Shown in pieces: positions 1 to 8,141 of a stretch of DNA of 22,414 nt. The translations under genes were made by a program, and so were the position numbers. Below the pieces are notes generated by a model. The model was not told the DNA's origin. It was given only the letters and a program-made list of their open reading frames with translations, and ran no database searches. Source of the DNA: Clostridia bacterium (GTDB lineage: Bacteria; Bacillota; Clostridia; Christensenellales; Aristaeellaceae); NCBI GenBank assembly GCA_900759005.1, contig CAAEUQ010000003.1:1-22414 (forward strand), read 5' to 3'. Every line of letters starts with the position of its first letter. Within the stretch, counting starts at the first letter, position 1.

Positions 1-104
1 ACGCTGCGTTAAGCCGGAAGCGTCACACGCTGCGTTAAGCCGGAAGCGTCACACGCTGCGTTAAGCCGGAAGCATCACACGCTGCGTTAAGCCGGAAGCG
101 CCTG
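1..104. repeat. 26-bp tandem repeat, four copies
   Basis: Units at 1-26, 27-52 and 53-78 follow each other with no spacer. The third differs from the first two by one base (G to A at 74). A fourth copy matches for its first 22 bases (79-100) and then diverges. The array may continue left of the window. Each perfect junction contains AGCGT-CAC-ACGCT, a 5-bp inverted repeat. All reading frames on both strands meet TAA because 26 is not a multiple of 3, so the array is not coding. It lies just downstream of the transglutaminase-like gene. Confidence 0.9.
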
Positions 105-111
105 ATTTTGC

Positions 112-131
112 AAAGCACGCGGCGCGGCTTT
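112..131 (-). terminator. Weak terminator candidate after the transglutaminase-like gene
   Basis: AAAGC (112-116) pairs with GCTTT (127-131). An inner CGC/GCG pair and one bulged base complete the stem. On the minus strand the hairpin starts 6 bases after the stop codon and is followed by GCAAAAT, without a proper T tract. It is a weak candidate. Confidence 0.3.
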
Positions 132-136
132 TACGT

Positions 137-1195
137 TTACCATTTCGTCCAGCGAACGGTATAATAGGTATACGCTCCGCGATTGAAGCAATCGACGCCC
201 CAGCTGCACTTTTTGCCGCGCTCCATGGCGACGGAAAGAATCGCGTCGCTCAAATCGTGCCACGTAAGCCCTGAATCGTCCACCGCGCCGCGGAAAAGTT
301 TGATTTTGTCGTCCCTGCGGGCGAAATATGCGGCGCGCGCCAGCGCATCCACATTTTCGAAAAGCCGGTCGTTTCGGGAATAATACCACAGATCCGAATC
401 CGTATATGCCGAAATCTCCGCTGCCTCCGCGTCGCGCAGCCAGCCGTAATTGCAAATGTCCCGCCCGGCGATCATGTAGGCGTAGCACCATGATTGGATG
501 TCGGCGGGATCGTCCGCGGTTACGTCCACGATGAACCATTCGCCGTTCAGGAGCACCGCGTTCCAGTCGTGCGCGCCGCCGTCGCTGTCCATGCCCTCCT
601 GTTTGCGCACGGTCAGCCCCGACAGCAGCCCCAGAAGCCGGAACGTATCGGCATAGCCCTGGCAGTTTGCGCGGCCGTCCACCAGCGCGCCCACTGCGCC
701 GCAGACGCGCGGCATCGTGGGGCACGCCTCGGGCATCGCTTCATAGGTGATGTTTTCGCACATCCAGTCGTGCAGGTAGAGGATTCGATCGAACGGATCG
801 TCCGATTTCTCGGCCGCCTGCGCGGCGACTCGAGCGGCAATCTGCGCCGCGGTTCGCTCGTCGGCAGTAAGATCCGATGCGTCGCCGGTCTGAATCGCGC
901 GGTAAATGCGCATTCCGGGATAATAGGTGTATTCGATCGTCACCACGTCGCCGTCCAGACGGGTATCGGCGCTGTACTGCCCGCCGATGCTGCGGGCACG
1001 CGCCGCGAAGGTCGAGCCGGTATACTGATCGGGGTCGGACAGGCGAAACGAAATCTCGTCCGGACAGGCGAGCGCCTGCTCGTTCAGATAATCGCGCGCG
1101 TCCAGAAGCGAATCGAATACCGGAAGCGATTCGGCGAACACATTGAGATTCAGAAACAGCAGGATTGCCAGCATCAGCGCAAGCGTTTTTCTCAT
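137..1195 (-). CDS. Secreted transglutaminase-like (cysteine protease fold) protein
   Basis: The protein has 352 residues. The N-terminus is a signal peptide: basic MRK, then a hydrophobic stretch to about residue 20, with possible cleavage near AES at 21-23, so it is exported. The transglutaminase-like core spans about residues 130-235. It contains the ordered triad Cys178 (in ANCQGYADTF), His209 (in AHDWNAV) and Asp224 (in VDVTADDP), the arrangement of the Transglut_core superfamily. Such bacterial proteins act as peptidases or crosslinking enzymes on extracellular or cell-wall substrates. The substrate here is unknown. The start has a GGGAG site 9 bases upstream and a promoter 39 bases upstream. 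The gene appears monocistronic. The domain call is firm; the enzymatic activity is inferred. Confidence 0.85.
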   Translation of the reverse strand: MRKTLALMLAILLFLNLNVFAESLPVFDSLLDARDYLNEQALACPDEISFRLSDPDQYTGSTFAARARSIGGQYSADTRLDGDVVTIEYTYYPGMRIYRAIQTGDASDLTADERTAAQIAARVAAQAAEKSDDPFDRILYLHDWMCENITYEAMPEACPTMPRVCGAVGALVDGRANCQGYADTFRLLGLLSGLTVRKQEGMDSDGGAHDWNAVLLNGEWFIVDVTADDPADIQSWCYAYMIAGRDICNYGWLRDAEAAEISAYTDSDLWYYSRNDRLFENVDALARAAYFARRDDKIKLFRGAVDDSGLTWHDLSDAILSVAMERGKKCSWGVDCFNRGAYTYYTVRWTKW

Positions 1196-1233
1196 AACGG
1201 TTTCTCCCTTGAAAGGATTTGCTTTTGTATTTC

Positions 1234-1262
1234 ATTATAGCGCAGTTCGCTTGCGATGACAA
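1234..1262 (-). promoter_or_regulatory. Sigma-A-type promoter of the transglutaminase-like gene
   Basis: On the minus strand, TTGTCA (1262-1257), a 17-bp spacer and a perfect TATAAT (1239-1234) precede the start codon at 1195. The predicted transcript start is near 1227, giving a leader of about 30 bases. Confidence 0.75.
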
Positions 1263-1294
1263 TCCAAAATCACAGCCGGACAGCTCAGCCGATG

Positions 1295-1400
1295 CGGCGC
1301 AACCGAAAGCCGCCACATGGTTCAGGCGCCGCGCGCATACAAAAGCCGGCGCATGGTTCAGGCGCCGCGCGCAACCAAAAGCCGGCGCAAGCTCCCGGAC
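1295..1400. repeat. 36-bp imperfect tandem repeat, about three copies, with terminator-like hairpins
   Basis: Units lie at 1295-1330, 1331-1366 and 1367-1400, the last diverging after about 22 bases. The middle unit carries CGGCGC (1347-1352), a 9-base loop and GCGCCG (1362-1367). The third carries CGGCGC (1383-1388) and GCGCCG (1404-1409). Read on the minus strand, each hairpin is followed by GC-TTTT, so these are terminator-like elements after the DUF3343 gene. The first unit keeps the sequence but its stem is damaged. A weak 12-residue periodic reading frame exists on the minus strand, but it looks like a by-product of the repeat. Confidence 0.75.
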
Positions 1401-1434
1401 ATCGCGCCGCGCATCCGAAACGTCCGAACCGCGT

Positions 1435-1704
1435 CTACGCCCGCAGCGGCGAGAGCTTTGTCCTTCCGTTTGCATATTCAACCCGGTAAAGCCCGATCAG
1501 GTTGCCGGTGTTCATCCGGCGCACGGTTCGGGCAACGTGCGGCGCGTCCGAAAGCTCGAAGCGCGCGGACAGCCCGCAGCCCATCGAAACCTCGCGCGGG
1601 GTGGTTACGATTTTCACATTCACGCCCTCGCGCCGCAGCGCGCTTTCCAGCATCAGCACCTGCTGGCGCGATCGATACGCCGCGATTCCATAAACGTCGT
1701 TCAT
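1435..1704 (-). CDS. DUF3343 family protein (putative Se/S carrier-like)
   Basis: This is an 89-residue cytosolic protein. The family core is visible: an N-terminal strand and helix that begins like a small ferredoxin-type fold (YGIAAYRSRQQVLMLESAL), then PREVSMGCGLSARFE at about residues 36-50, with one conserved Cys in the MGCGLS loop. DUF3343 proteins are annotated as putative selenium or sulfur carrier-like and often neighbour cysteine-desulfurase-like enzymes. Here the neighbour, 125 bases away and divergent, is such an enzyme. The start at 1704 is set by AAGGAGG ten bases upstream. The family call is good; the carrier role is inference from family context. Downstream lie tandem terminator-like repeats. 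Confidence 0.8.
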   Translation of the reverse strand: MNDVYGIAAYRSRQQVLMLESALRREGVNVKIVTTPREVSMGCGLSARFELSDAPHVARTVRRMNTGNLIGLYRVEYANGRTKLSPLRA

Positions 1705-1828
1705 TCTTCAAATGCCTCCTTGACGCGCGGTTCTATTCGTCCGCCGCGCGGAAATATATTGTCTTGATCGCCGAACGGCCCGGTGCATCATACGCAATCC
1801 CGCACAGGTGCGTGAAGGGAGAATCCGA

Positions 1829-2971
1829 ATGAATATCTATTTCGATAACGCCGCCACGAGCAGCCCGAAACCGCCGGAGGTTCTCGAACGGGTCAGCGCT
1901 GCGCTGACGGAATTCAACGCAAATCCCGGAAGATCCGGCCATTCCGCGGCGCTTTCGGCGGCGCGCGAGGTGCTTTCCGCGCGCGAAAGGCTCGCTTCGC
2001 TCATGAACGCGGGGGAAGAGACGAACATTGCGTTTGCATTCAACTGCACCGACGCGCTGAATCTCGCGATCAAGGGAGCGCTGCGATACGGCGACCACGT
2101 GATTACTACGCAGCTGGAGCACAATTCCGTGCTGCGCCCAATCAATGCGCTCGCCGCTCGAGGACGGATTTCGCTTTCGATCGTTCCGCCGCGCGCGGAC
2201 GGCTTCGTTGATCCCGAGGATATTCGCGCTTCCATACGCAAAAACACGCGCCTGATCGCCGTAACGCACGCGAGCAACGTTACCGGCGCGATTCAGCCGG
2301 TTGCGGCGATCGGCGAACTGGCGCGGCGCGAGGGAATCCTTTATCTGATCGACGGCGCGCAGGCGATCGGCGCGATGCCGGTCAACGTTCGCGCGCTTTC
2401 CTGCGACCTGTACGCGTTTCCGGGGCATAAATCGCTGCTCGGGCCGATGGGCACGGGCGGATTGTACATTCGCCCCGGCGTCGTTTTAAGAACGCTCCGC
2501 GAGGGCGGCACCGGCACGGATTCGGAAAGTATGCTCCAGCCGGACGAACGTCCGGAGCGATATGAATCCGGAACGCTGAATCTGCCCGGAATCGCGGGCT
2601 TGGGTGCGGGCTGCGCGTTTGTGGCAAAGCGCGTTTCGGCGATCATGAGCCATGAACGCGAGCTGACGGGCGCGCTTTACGAGGGGCTTTCCGCCATTCG
2701 CGGTGCGGAAATCTATTCCCCGCGGGAGGAAGCCGCCCGCGCGGGTATCGTGAGCTTCAACCTGCCGGGGATGACGTCCTCCGATGTTGCCGATCGACTG
2801 GGGCGAATGGGAATCGCCGTCCGCGGGGGATTGCACTGCGCGCCGGGCGCGCATCGATTTTTGGGAACGCTGCGGCGCGGGGCGGTGCGCGCGAGCGTAG
2901 GGTATGCGAACACGTTTGAGGAGGTGGATGCGTTCCTGAATGCGGTGAATGCGATTGTGCGGGAAGGTTGA
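1829..2971 (+). CDS. Class V aminotransferase fold enzyme, cysteine desulfurase family
   Basis: This is a 380-residue PLP enzyme of the cysteine desulfurase/selenocysteine lyase family. It opens with the typical IYFDNAATS. Visible landmarks are His98 (QLEHNSV, cofactor stacking), Asp175 (LIDGAQ, pyridine nitrogen), Lys201 (FPGHKSLLGP, Schiff base) and Cys337 (RGGLHCAPGAH, the persulfide or selenide-carrying cysteine position). It resembles the subgroup often called 'cysteine desulfurase family protein', which occurs with DUF3343, rather than classical IscS or SufS. No SufU or IscU gene is nearby. An upstream in-frame GTG at 1808 exists, but GAAGGGAG (1813-1820) placed 8 bases before the ATG at 1829 favours the latter. 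The exact substrate (Cys or Sec) and acceptor cannot be told. Confidence 0.85.
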   Translation: MNIYFDNAATSSPKPPEVLERVSAALTEFNANPGRSGHSAALSAAREVLSARERLASLMNAGEETNIAFAFNCTDALNLAIKGALRYGDHVITTQLEHNSVLRPINALAARGRISLSIVPPRADGFVDPEDIRASIRKNTRLIAVTHASNVTGAIQPVAAIGELARREGILYLIDGAQAIGAMPVNVRALSCDLYAFPGHKSLLGPMGTGGLYIRPGVVLRTLREGGTGTDSESMLQPDERPERYESGTLNLPGIAGLGAGCAFVAKRVSAIMSHERELTGALYEGLSAIRGAEIYSPREEAARAGIVSFNLPGMTSSDVADRLGRMGIAVRGGLHCAPGAHRFLGTLRRGAVRASVGYANTFEEVDAFLNAVNAIVREG

Positions 2972-2986
2972 ATGGAATGCAGAAGG

Positions 2987-3035
2987 CGATTCGCCGCGGG
3001 AGAATGCTGCACGGGAATCGATTCCGCGGGAGAAT
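2987..3035. repeat. Short direct repeat around CCGCGGGAGAAT
   Basis: CGATTC-(GC)-CGCGGGAGAAT at 2987-3005 recurs as CGATTCCGCGGGAGAAT at 3019-3035, two bases shorter. It lies in the 168-base gap between the PLP enzyme and the next promoter. No ORF or good terminator was seen in that gap. Confidence 0.5.
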
Positions 3036-3139
3036 CAGTTTTCCAAGGGCGAAAGTCTGCGCGCTGATTGCGATTGTGTGCAAAAGCGGATGGGAAGCGA
3101 ACATATCGTGAAGATTTGGTTGAGAAATTTGCGATTCTA

Positions 3140-3168
3140 TTGACATTAAAAATATCGGGGCGTATACT
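3140..3168 (+). promoter_or_regulatory. Strong sigma-A-type promoter of the ABC exporter operon
   Basis: A consensus TTGACA (3140-3145), a 17-bp spacer and TATACT (3163-3168) are present. The predicted transcript start is near 3175. The leader before the first ABC gene is therefore about 190 bases and contains an ORF and a terminator. Confidence 0.85.
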
Positions 3169-3192
3169 GAATTCAGGAATTTAAGCAAAGGA

Positions 3193-3256
3193 GGCGAACA
3201 AAATGACCTTGACCTGTGGAATTGTACAGCTTGATAATCGTTTCAGTTTGTTCGCC
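3193..3256 (+). promoter_or_regulatory. Inverted repeat that can occlude the leader ORF ribosome binding site
   Basis: GGCGAACAAA (3193-3202) is perfectly complementary to TTTGTTCGCC (3247-3256). The left arm takes in the last two bases of the Shine-Dalgarno AAAGGAGG (3187-3194) and ends at the ATG at 3203. The right arm lies inside the leader ORF. In RNA this 10-bp stem would reduce initiation unless a ribosome keeps it open. Confidence 0.55.
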
Positions 3257-3286
3257 GTCCGTGCATATACGCGCGCAGAGGTCTAG
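3203..3286 (+). CDS. Leader peptide ORF, 27 codons, upstream of the ABC pair
   Basis: ATG at 3203 follows AAAGGAGG (3187-3194) at a good 8-base distance. The frame runs 27 codons to TAG at 3284-3286. The peptide begins MTLTCGIVQL and ends AYTRAEV; it has no recognised domain, signal peptide or membrane segment. It sits between a strong promoter and an intrinsic terminator, just before a multidrug-type ABC pair. That is the position of bmrB before bmrCD in Bacillus subtilis, where leader translation controls transcription attenuation. I infer the same role: a sensor of ribosome stalling rather than a functional protein. No sequence homology to BmrB is claimed. Confidence 0.7.
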   Translation: MTLTCGIVQLDNRFSLFAVRAYTRAEV

Positions 3287-3297
3287 TTGTTCTGCGC
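3273..3297 (+). promoter_or_regulatory. Hairpin across the leader stop codon (possible anti-antiterminator)
   Basis: GCGCAGA (3273-3279) pairs with TCTGCGC (3291-3297). The loop contains the leader TAG (3284-3286). TCTGCG (3291-3296) can instead pair with CGCGGA (3318-3323), the inner half of the terminator's left arm (six pairs, one of them G-T). A ribosome held near the end of the leader ORF would cover 3273-3279, free 3291-3296 and oppose the terminator. The geometry is seen directly; the mechanism is inferred. Confidence 0.5.
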
Positions 3298-3313
3298 CGG
3301 CAAAGGGCTAATG

Positions 3314-3350
3314 AAGCCGCGGATTGTGAACGCATTCCGCGGCTTTTTTA
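3314..3350 (+). terminator. Intrinsic terminator / attenuator before the ABC operon
   Basis: AAGCCGCGGA (3314-3323) pairs perfectly with TCCGCGGCTT (3336-3345) around a 12-base loop. A run of six T follows (3344-3349). It lies downstream of the promoter and leader ORF and only 17 bases before the first ABC start codon, so it must be read through or suppressed for the exporter to be made. Confidence 0.85.
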
Positions 3351-3366
3351 TGTTTAAGGAGGAAAT

Positions 3367-5268
<1,902 letters not shown>

Positions 5269-5326
5269 GGCTTGAGCGGACGCTCGCTTACGTTTCCCAG
5301 CTTTACCGTTTAATTGGAGGATTTTC

Positions 5327-7159
5327 ATGCAGCAGCAACAGGAACAGGATTATACCAAGCGGTTTGACGTAGGCCTTTGGCGGCGGCTGATCGCCTATCT
5401 GAAACCGTATCATAAGCATTTGCTCGGCATCATGGCGGCGATGTGCGTTTCCGCGCTGTGCGACGTGCTGTTTCCGCTGATGACGCGCGAGGCGCTGGAC
5501 AATTACAGGTCGCTTAATTCGCATTCGATCGTCTGGTTCGCCGTGCGCTATGGCGGAATCATTCTCTTGCAGTTCGCCTGCATATTCACGTTCTGCCGGC
5601 TGGCGGGCAAGGCGGAGCAGGGCATCAATCGCCATATCCGCGCGCTGAGCTTCAAGCGCCTGGAGGAGCTTTCGTTTTCCTATTACGACGCCATGCCCGT
5701 CGGCTACATCATTTCGCGCATGACGAGCGATACCGCGCGTCTGGGCGAAACCGTCGCGTGGTCGCTGGTCGACCTTTTCTGGAGCGCGGCGTATATCGTG
5801 ATTACCGCGATTTCGATGTTTATCCTAAACGCGCGGCTGGCGCTGCTGGTGCTGTCGGTGGTTCCGGTGATCGCGGTGATCGCCGTATGGTTTCAGAAGC
5901 GGATTCTGGCGAGCTACAGAATCGTCCGCAAGACGAATTCGCAGATCACCGGCGCGTTCAACGAGGGCATTACCGGCGCGAAAACCAGCAAGACCCTCCG
6001 CCGCGAAAAGGCGAATACCGAGGAATTCGAGGTTCTGACCGGCACGATGAAGCGGTCGTCGATTCATGCCGCGGTCATGAGCGCGCTGTTCATGCCGATC
6101 GTCGTGTCGCTCGGCGCGCTGGCGACGGCGATGGTGCTTGCCAAGGGCGGTTACGAGGTCTATTATCTGCCCGAGGTGCTCACGATCGGCACGCTTGCCG
6201 CGTTCGTCCAGTACGCCACCGGCATTTTCGAGCCGATCAGCTCGATCGCGCGCATTTTCGCGGATTTGCAGGCGTCGCAGGCGGCGGCGGAACGCGTGCT
6301 GAGTATGCTCGAAACCGAGCCGGAGATTTACGATTCTCCGGAGGTGATTGAGAAATTCGGCGACAGTTTCCATCCGAAAAAGGAAAACTGGCCGGATATC
6401 CGCGGCGATATCGAATTCGATCACGTTTCCTTCCATTATAAGGGCGGCGAGGAAGTGCTCCACGATTTCTCGCTTTCGGTAAAGGCGGGGCAAACCGTCG
6501 CGCTCGTTGGCGAAACCGGCAGCGGCAAATCCACGATCGTCAACCTCGTCTGCCGGTTCTATGAGCCGACCGAGGGCAAAATCCTGATCGACGGCGCGGA
6601 TTACAAAACGCGCAGCATTCTCTGGCTTCAGGCGCATCTGGGCTACGTGCTCCAGCAGCCGCACCTGTTTTCCGGAACGATTCGCGAAAACATTCGCTTC
6701 GGGCGATTGGACGCGACGGACGAGGAGATCGAAAACGCCGCGCGCATGGTGGACGCGGACGCGTTCATTCGCGGCCTGGAAAACGGGTATGACACGCAGG
6801 TCGGCGAGGGCGGCAACCGCCTGTCCACCGGCCAAAAGCAGCTGATTTCGTTCGCGCGCGCGCTGATCGCCAATCCCGCGATCTTCATTCTCGACGAGGC
6901 GACCAGCTCGGTCGATACCGAGACCGAGCAGAAGCTGCAAAAGGCGATTGCGACGGCGCTGGAGGGCAGAACGAGCTTCATCATCGCGCACCGCCTGTCC
7001 ACGATTCGCTCGGCGGACATGATCCTCGTGATTCGCGACGGCAAAATCACCGAGCGCGGCACGCACAGGGAGCTGCTCGCGCAGCGCGGATACTATTACC
7101 GGCTTTATGTCAATCAGTTCCGCGAGGAGCAGGAAAAGAGGATGTGGGAGAAGCTGTGA
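5327..7159 (+). CDS. ABC exporter half-transporter, BmrD/YheH-like, catalytic partner
   Basis: The protein has 610 residues, with a membrane domain (about 20-320) and a nucleotide-binding domain (about 360-597). Motifs are Walker A GETGSGKST (395-403), Q-loop Gln443, signature LSTGQ (499-503, departing from LSGGQ), Walker B ending ILDEA (521-525, catalytic Glu524) and switch His555. This is complementary to the previous gene: one ATP site combines the partner's Asp533 with this LSTGQ (degenerate), the other combines Glu524 with the partner's LSGGQ (competent). TTGGAGG precedes the ATG, 58 bases after the first gene, so they are co-transcribed. Its stop overlaps the next gene's start. The heterodimer assignment is strong; the substrate is not known. 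Confidence 0.9.
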   Translation: MQQQQEQDYTKRFDVGLWRRLIAYLKPYHKHLLGIMAAMCVSALCDVLFPLMTREALDNYRSLNSHSIVWFAVRYGGIILLQFACIFTFCRLAGKAEQGINRHIRALSFKRLEELSFSYYDAMPVGYIISRMTSDTARLGETVAWSLVDLFWSAAYIVITAISMFILNARLALLVLSVVPVIAVIAVWFQKRILASYRIVRKTNSQITGAFNEGITGAKTSKTLRREKANTEEFEVLTGTMKRSSIHAAVMSALFMPIVVSLGALATAMVLAKGGYEVYYLPEVLTIGTLAAFVQYATGIFEPISSIARIFADLQASQAAAERVLSMLETEPEIYDSPEVIEKFGDSFHPKKENWPDIRGDIEFDHVSFHYKGGEEVLHDFSLSVKAGQTVALVGETGSGKSTIVNLVCRFYEPTEGKILIDGADYKTRSILWLQAHLGYVLQQPHLFSGTIRENIRFGRLDATDEEIENAARMVDADAFIRGLENGYDTQVGEGGNRLSTGQKQLISFARALIANPAIFILDEATSSVDTETEQKLQKAIATALEGRTSFIIAHRLSTIRSADMILVIRDGKITERGTHRELLAQRGYYYRLYVNQFREEQEKRMWEKL

Positions 7160-7491
7160 TTACGCGCGATGAAGCGATCGCCGCGTGCATGAAGCTGCCC
7201 GGCGTTTACGAGGATTACCCGTTCAATGATTTTAACTGGACGGTCATGCGCCATGAATCCAATCGCAAAATGTTCGCGGCGATTTATCGGCGCGAGGGTT
7301 CGATCTGGATGAATTTGAAGGCGGAACCGCTGCGCGGCGATTTCCTGAAAAGCGTGTTTCCGGCAGTCGTTCCCGCGTATCACATGAATAAAATCCACTG
7401 GATCAGCGTCATTCTCGATGGCAGCGTTCCGGATGCGGATATTCTCCGAATGATTGAAGAAAGCCATCGGCTGACGGACAAAAACGCATAA
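7156..7491 (+). CDS. MmcQ/YjbR family DNA-binding-fold protein
   Basis: This is a 111-residue cytosolic protein of the MmcQ/YjbR (DUF419/CyaY-like fold) family. It shows the typical opening (helix with CMKLPGVYEDYPF), the aromatic FNWTVMRH strand, the KMFAAIYRR strand, WMNLKAEP and PAYHMNKIHWISV. Family members are annotated as putative DNA-binding proteins, but their biological role is poorly established. I chose the GTG at 7156, whose last bases overlap the TGA of the upstream ABC gene (GTGA) and which follows GGGAG by 5 bases. A GTG at 7144 in the same frame would add four residues. The overlap suggests translational coupling to the exporter, although a functional link is not proven. Confidence 0.85.
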   Translation: MITRDEAIAACMKLPGVYEDYPFNDFNWTVMRHESNRKMFAAIYRREGSIWMNLKAEPLRGDFLKSVFPAVVPAYHMNKIHWISVILDGSVPDADILRMIEESHRLTDKNA

Positions 7492-7494
7492 AAC

Positions 7495-7536
7495 CGCCCC
7501 CTTTCGGCAAAACTGGATGTAAGCTGAAAGGGGGCG
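7495..7536. other. Long hairpin between the MmcQ-like gene and the Cys-rich ORF
   Basis: CGCCCCCTTTCGGC (7495-7508) and GCTGAAAGGGGGCG (7523-7536) form a 14-bp stem with one G-T pair and a 14-base loop. With one bulge it extends by AAACC/GGTTT (7490s and 7538-7542). No T run follows on the plus strand, so it is a poor terminator there. It may serve as a 3' end structure, as a weak terminator for the minus-strand gene, or as a mask over the translation start of the Cys-rich ORF. Confidence 0.7.
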
Positions 7537-7542
7537 AGGTTT

Positions 7543-7695
7543 ATGTCGATGATGGAATGCAGCTGCTGCCACCGGATTGCGGATATGCGTTCGTTCCGCC
7601 GCTGCTGTTCATGCGGCGCGCCGCTGTGCGACGATTGCGCGAACCGAACGGACTGCCTTTGCGACGAATGCTATTCGGAAAACGATCGATATTAG
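7543..7695 (+). CDS. Small Cys-rich protein, putative zinc-binding
   Basis: The ORF of 50 codons ends at TAG 7693-7695. It has eleven cysteines (6, 8, 9, 21, 22, 24, 29, 32, 38, 40, 43) plus His10 and several acidic residues. The pattern C-x-C-C, C-C-x-C, C-x2-C, C-x-C-x2-C resembles a compact B-box or RING-like double zinc site. A non-coding sequence is unlikely to space Cys so regularly. Start choice is open: the ATG at 7543 is only 3 bases after GAGG (7536-7539), while the in-frame ATG at 7549 has a 9-base spacing. The start sits at the foot of a long hairpin. It may be co-transcribed with the MmcQ-like gene. I do not recognise the family and assign no function. Confidence 0.6.
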   Translation: MSMMECSCCHRIADMRSFRRCCSCGAPLCDDCANRTDCLCDECYSENDRY

Positions 7696-7705
7696 GATAA
7701 CCCGA

Positions 7706-7999
7706 TCACGCCTTTGGCAGATTCAACCGCGCGAGCGCGACGAGCCTGTCGATCGAGTCCGCCTCCGCGTGCGCGCATTCGAACGTGCGATAGCGCGCGG
7801 AGAGGTCTTCGAAATCGTCCAGAGCGTCGGTGAATTCCTCCTGCCAGTCGCTTTCGCGCAGGTTGATTTCCTCGAGAATACATAACGCGTCTTCGAATTC
7901 GGCGTTCAGCTCTTCAAAAGACTCCGAGCCGTCCGAGCGCTCGTCCAGCGCGTTTAGAATCGCCCGAAAGCGGTTTTCAAATTCCTTTACGGGAAACAT
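7706..7999 (-). CDS. Hypothetical acidic helical protein
   Basis: This 97-residue protein of no family I recognise is strongly acidic in the middle (about residues 18-68: repeated EE, DD and ED pairs) and predicted to be almost entirely helical, with one Cys at about 40 and one at about 75. It has no signal peptide or membrane segment. That it is real is supported by GGGAGGTGG just upstream of the ATG at 7999 and by a promoter with correct spacing (8020-8048). It faces the Cys-rich ORF convergently with 10 bases between the stops. It could be a small regulatory or chaperone-like protein, but nothing in the sequence decides this. Confidence 0.7.
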   Translation of the reverse strand: MFPVKEFENRFRAILNALDERSDGSESFEELNAEFEDALCILEEINLRESDWQEEFTDALDDFEDLSARYRTFECAHAEADSIDRLVALARLNLPKA

Positions 8000-8019
8000 T
8001 TTTCCACCTCCCGCATTCC

Positions 8020-8048
8020 AGTATACCCGTTTTTACCGTATCCGGCAA
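8020..8048 (-). promoter_or_regulatory. Promoter of the acidic hypothetical gene
   Basis: On the minus strand TTGCCG (8048-8043), a 17-bp spacer and TATACT (8025-8020) lie 21 bases before the start codon. The -35 box falls within CCGGCAA (8042-8048), which is repeated inverted as TTGCCGG at 8067-8073, with an inner GCG/CGC pair. This could be an operator or a small hairpin. Confidence 0.65.
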
Positions 8049-8141
8049 GCGCATAACGCAAAATTATTGCCGGCGCAGGCAGGTTTTTACCCGCGCGAGG
8101 GCGAATTGAACGCCTTAGATGAACAAAAGGAGCGCACGACT

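Noticed and set aside
1..104. CRISPR array
   Set aside because: Units abut without spacers; there are no cas genes in the window.
741..1481. Minus-strand frame with a 12-residue repeated motif through the 36-bp repeats
   Set aside because: It overlaps the promoter and the coding start of the transglutaminase gene in another frame; the peptide repeat follows from a 36-bp DNA repeat.
2972..3139. Extra small gene between the PLP enzyme and the exporter promoter
   Set aside because: A 64-codon frame at 2949-3143 overlaps the PLP gene, has no ribosome binding site, and contains the direct repeat.
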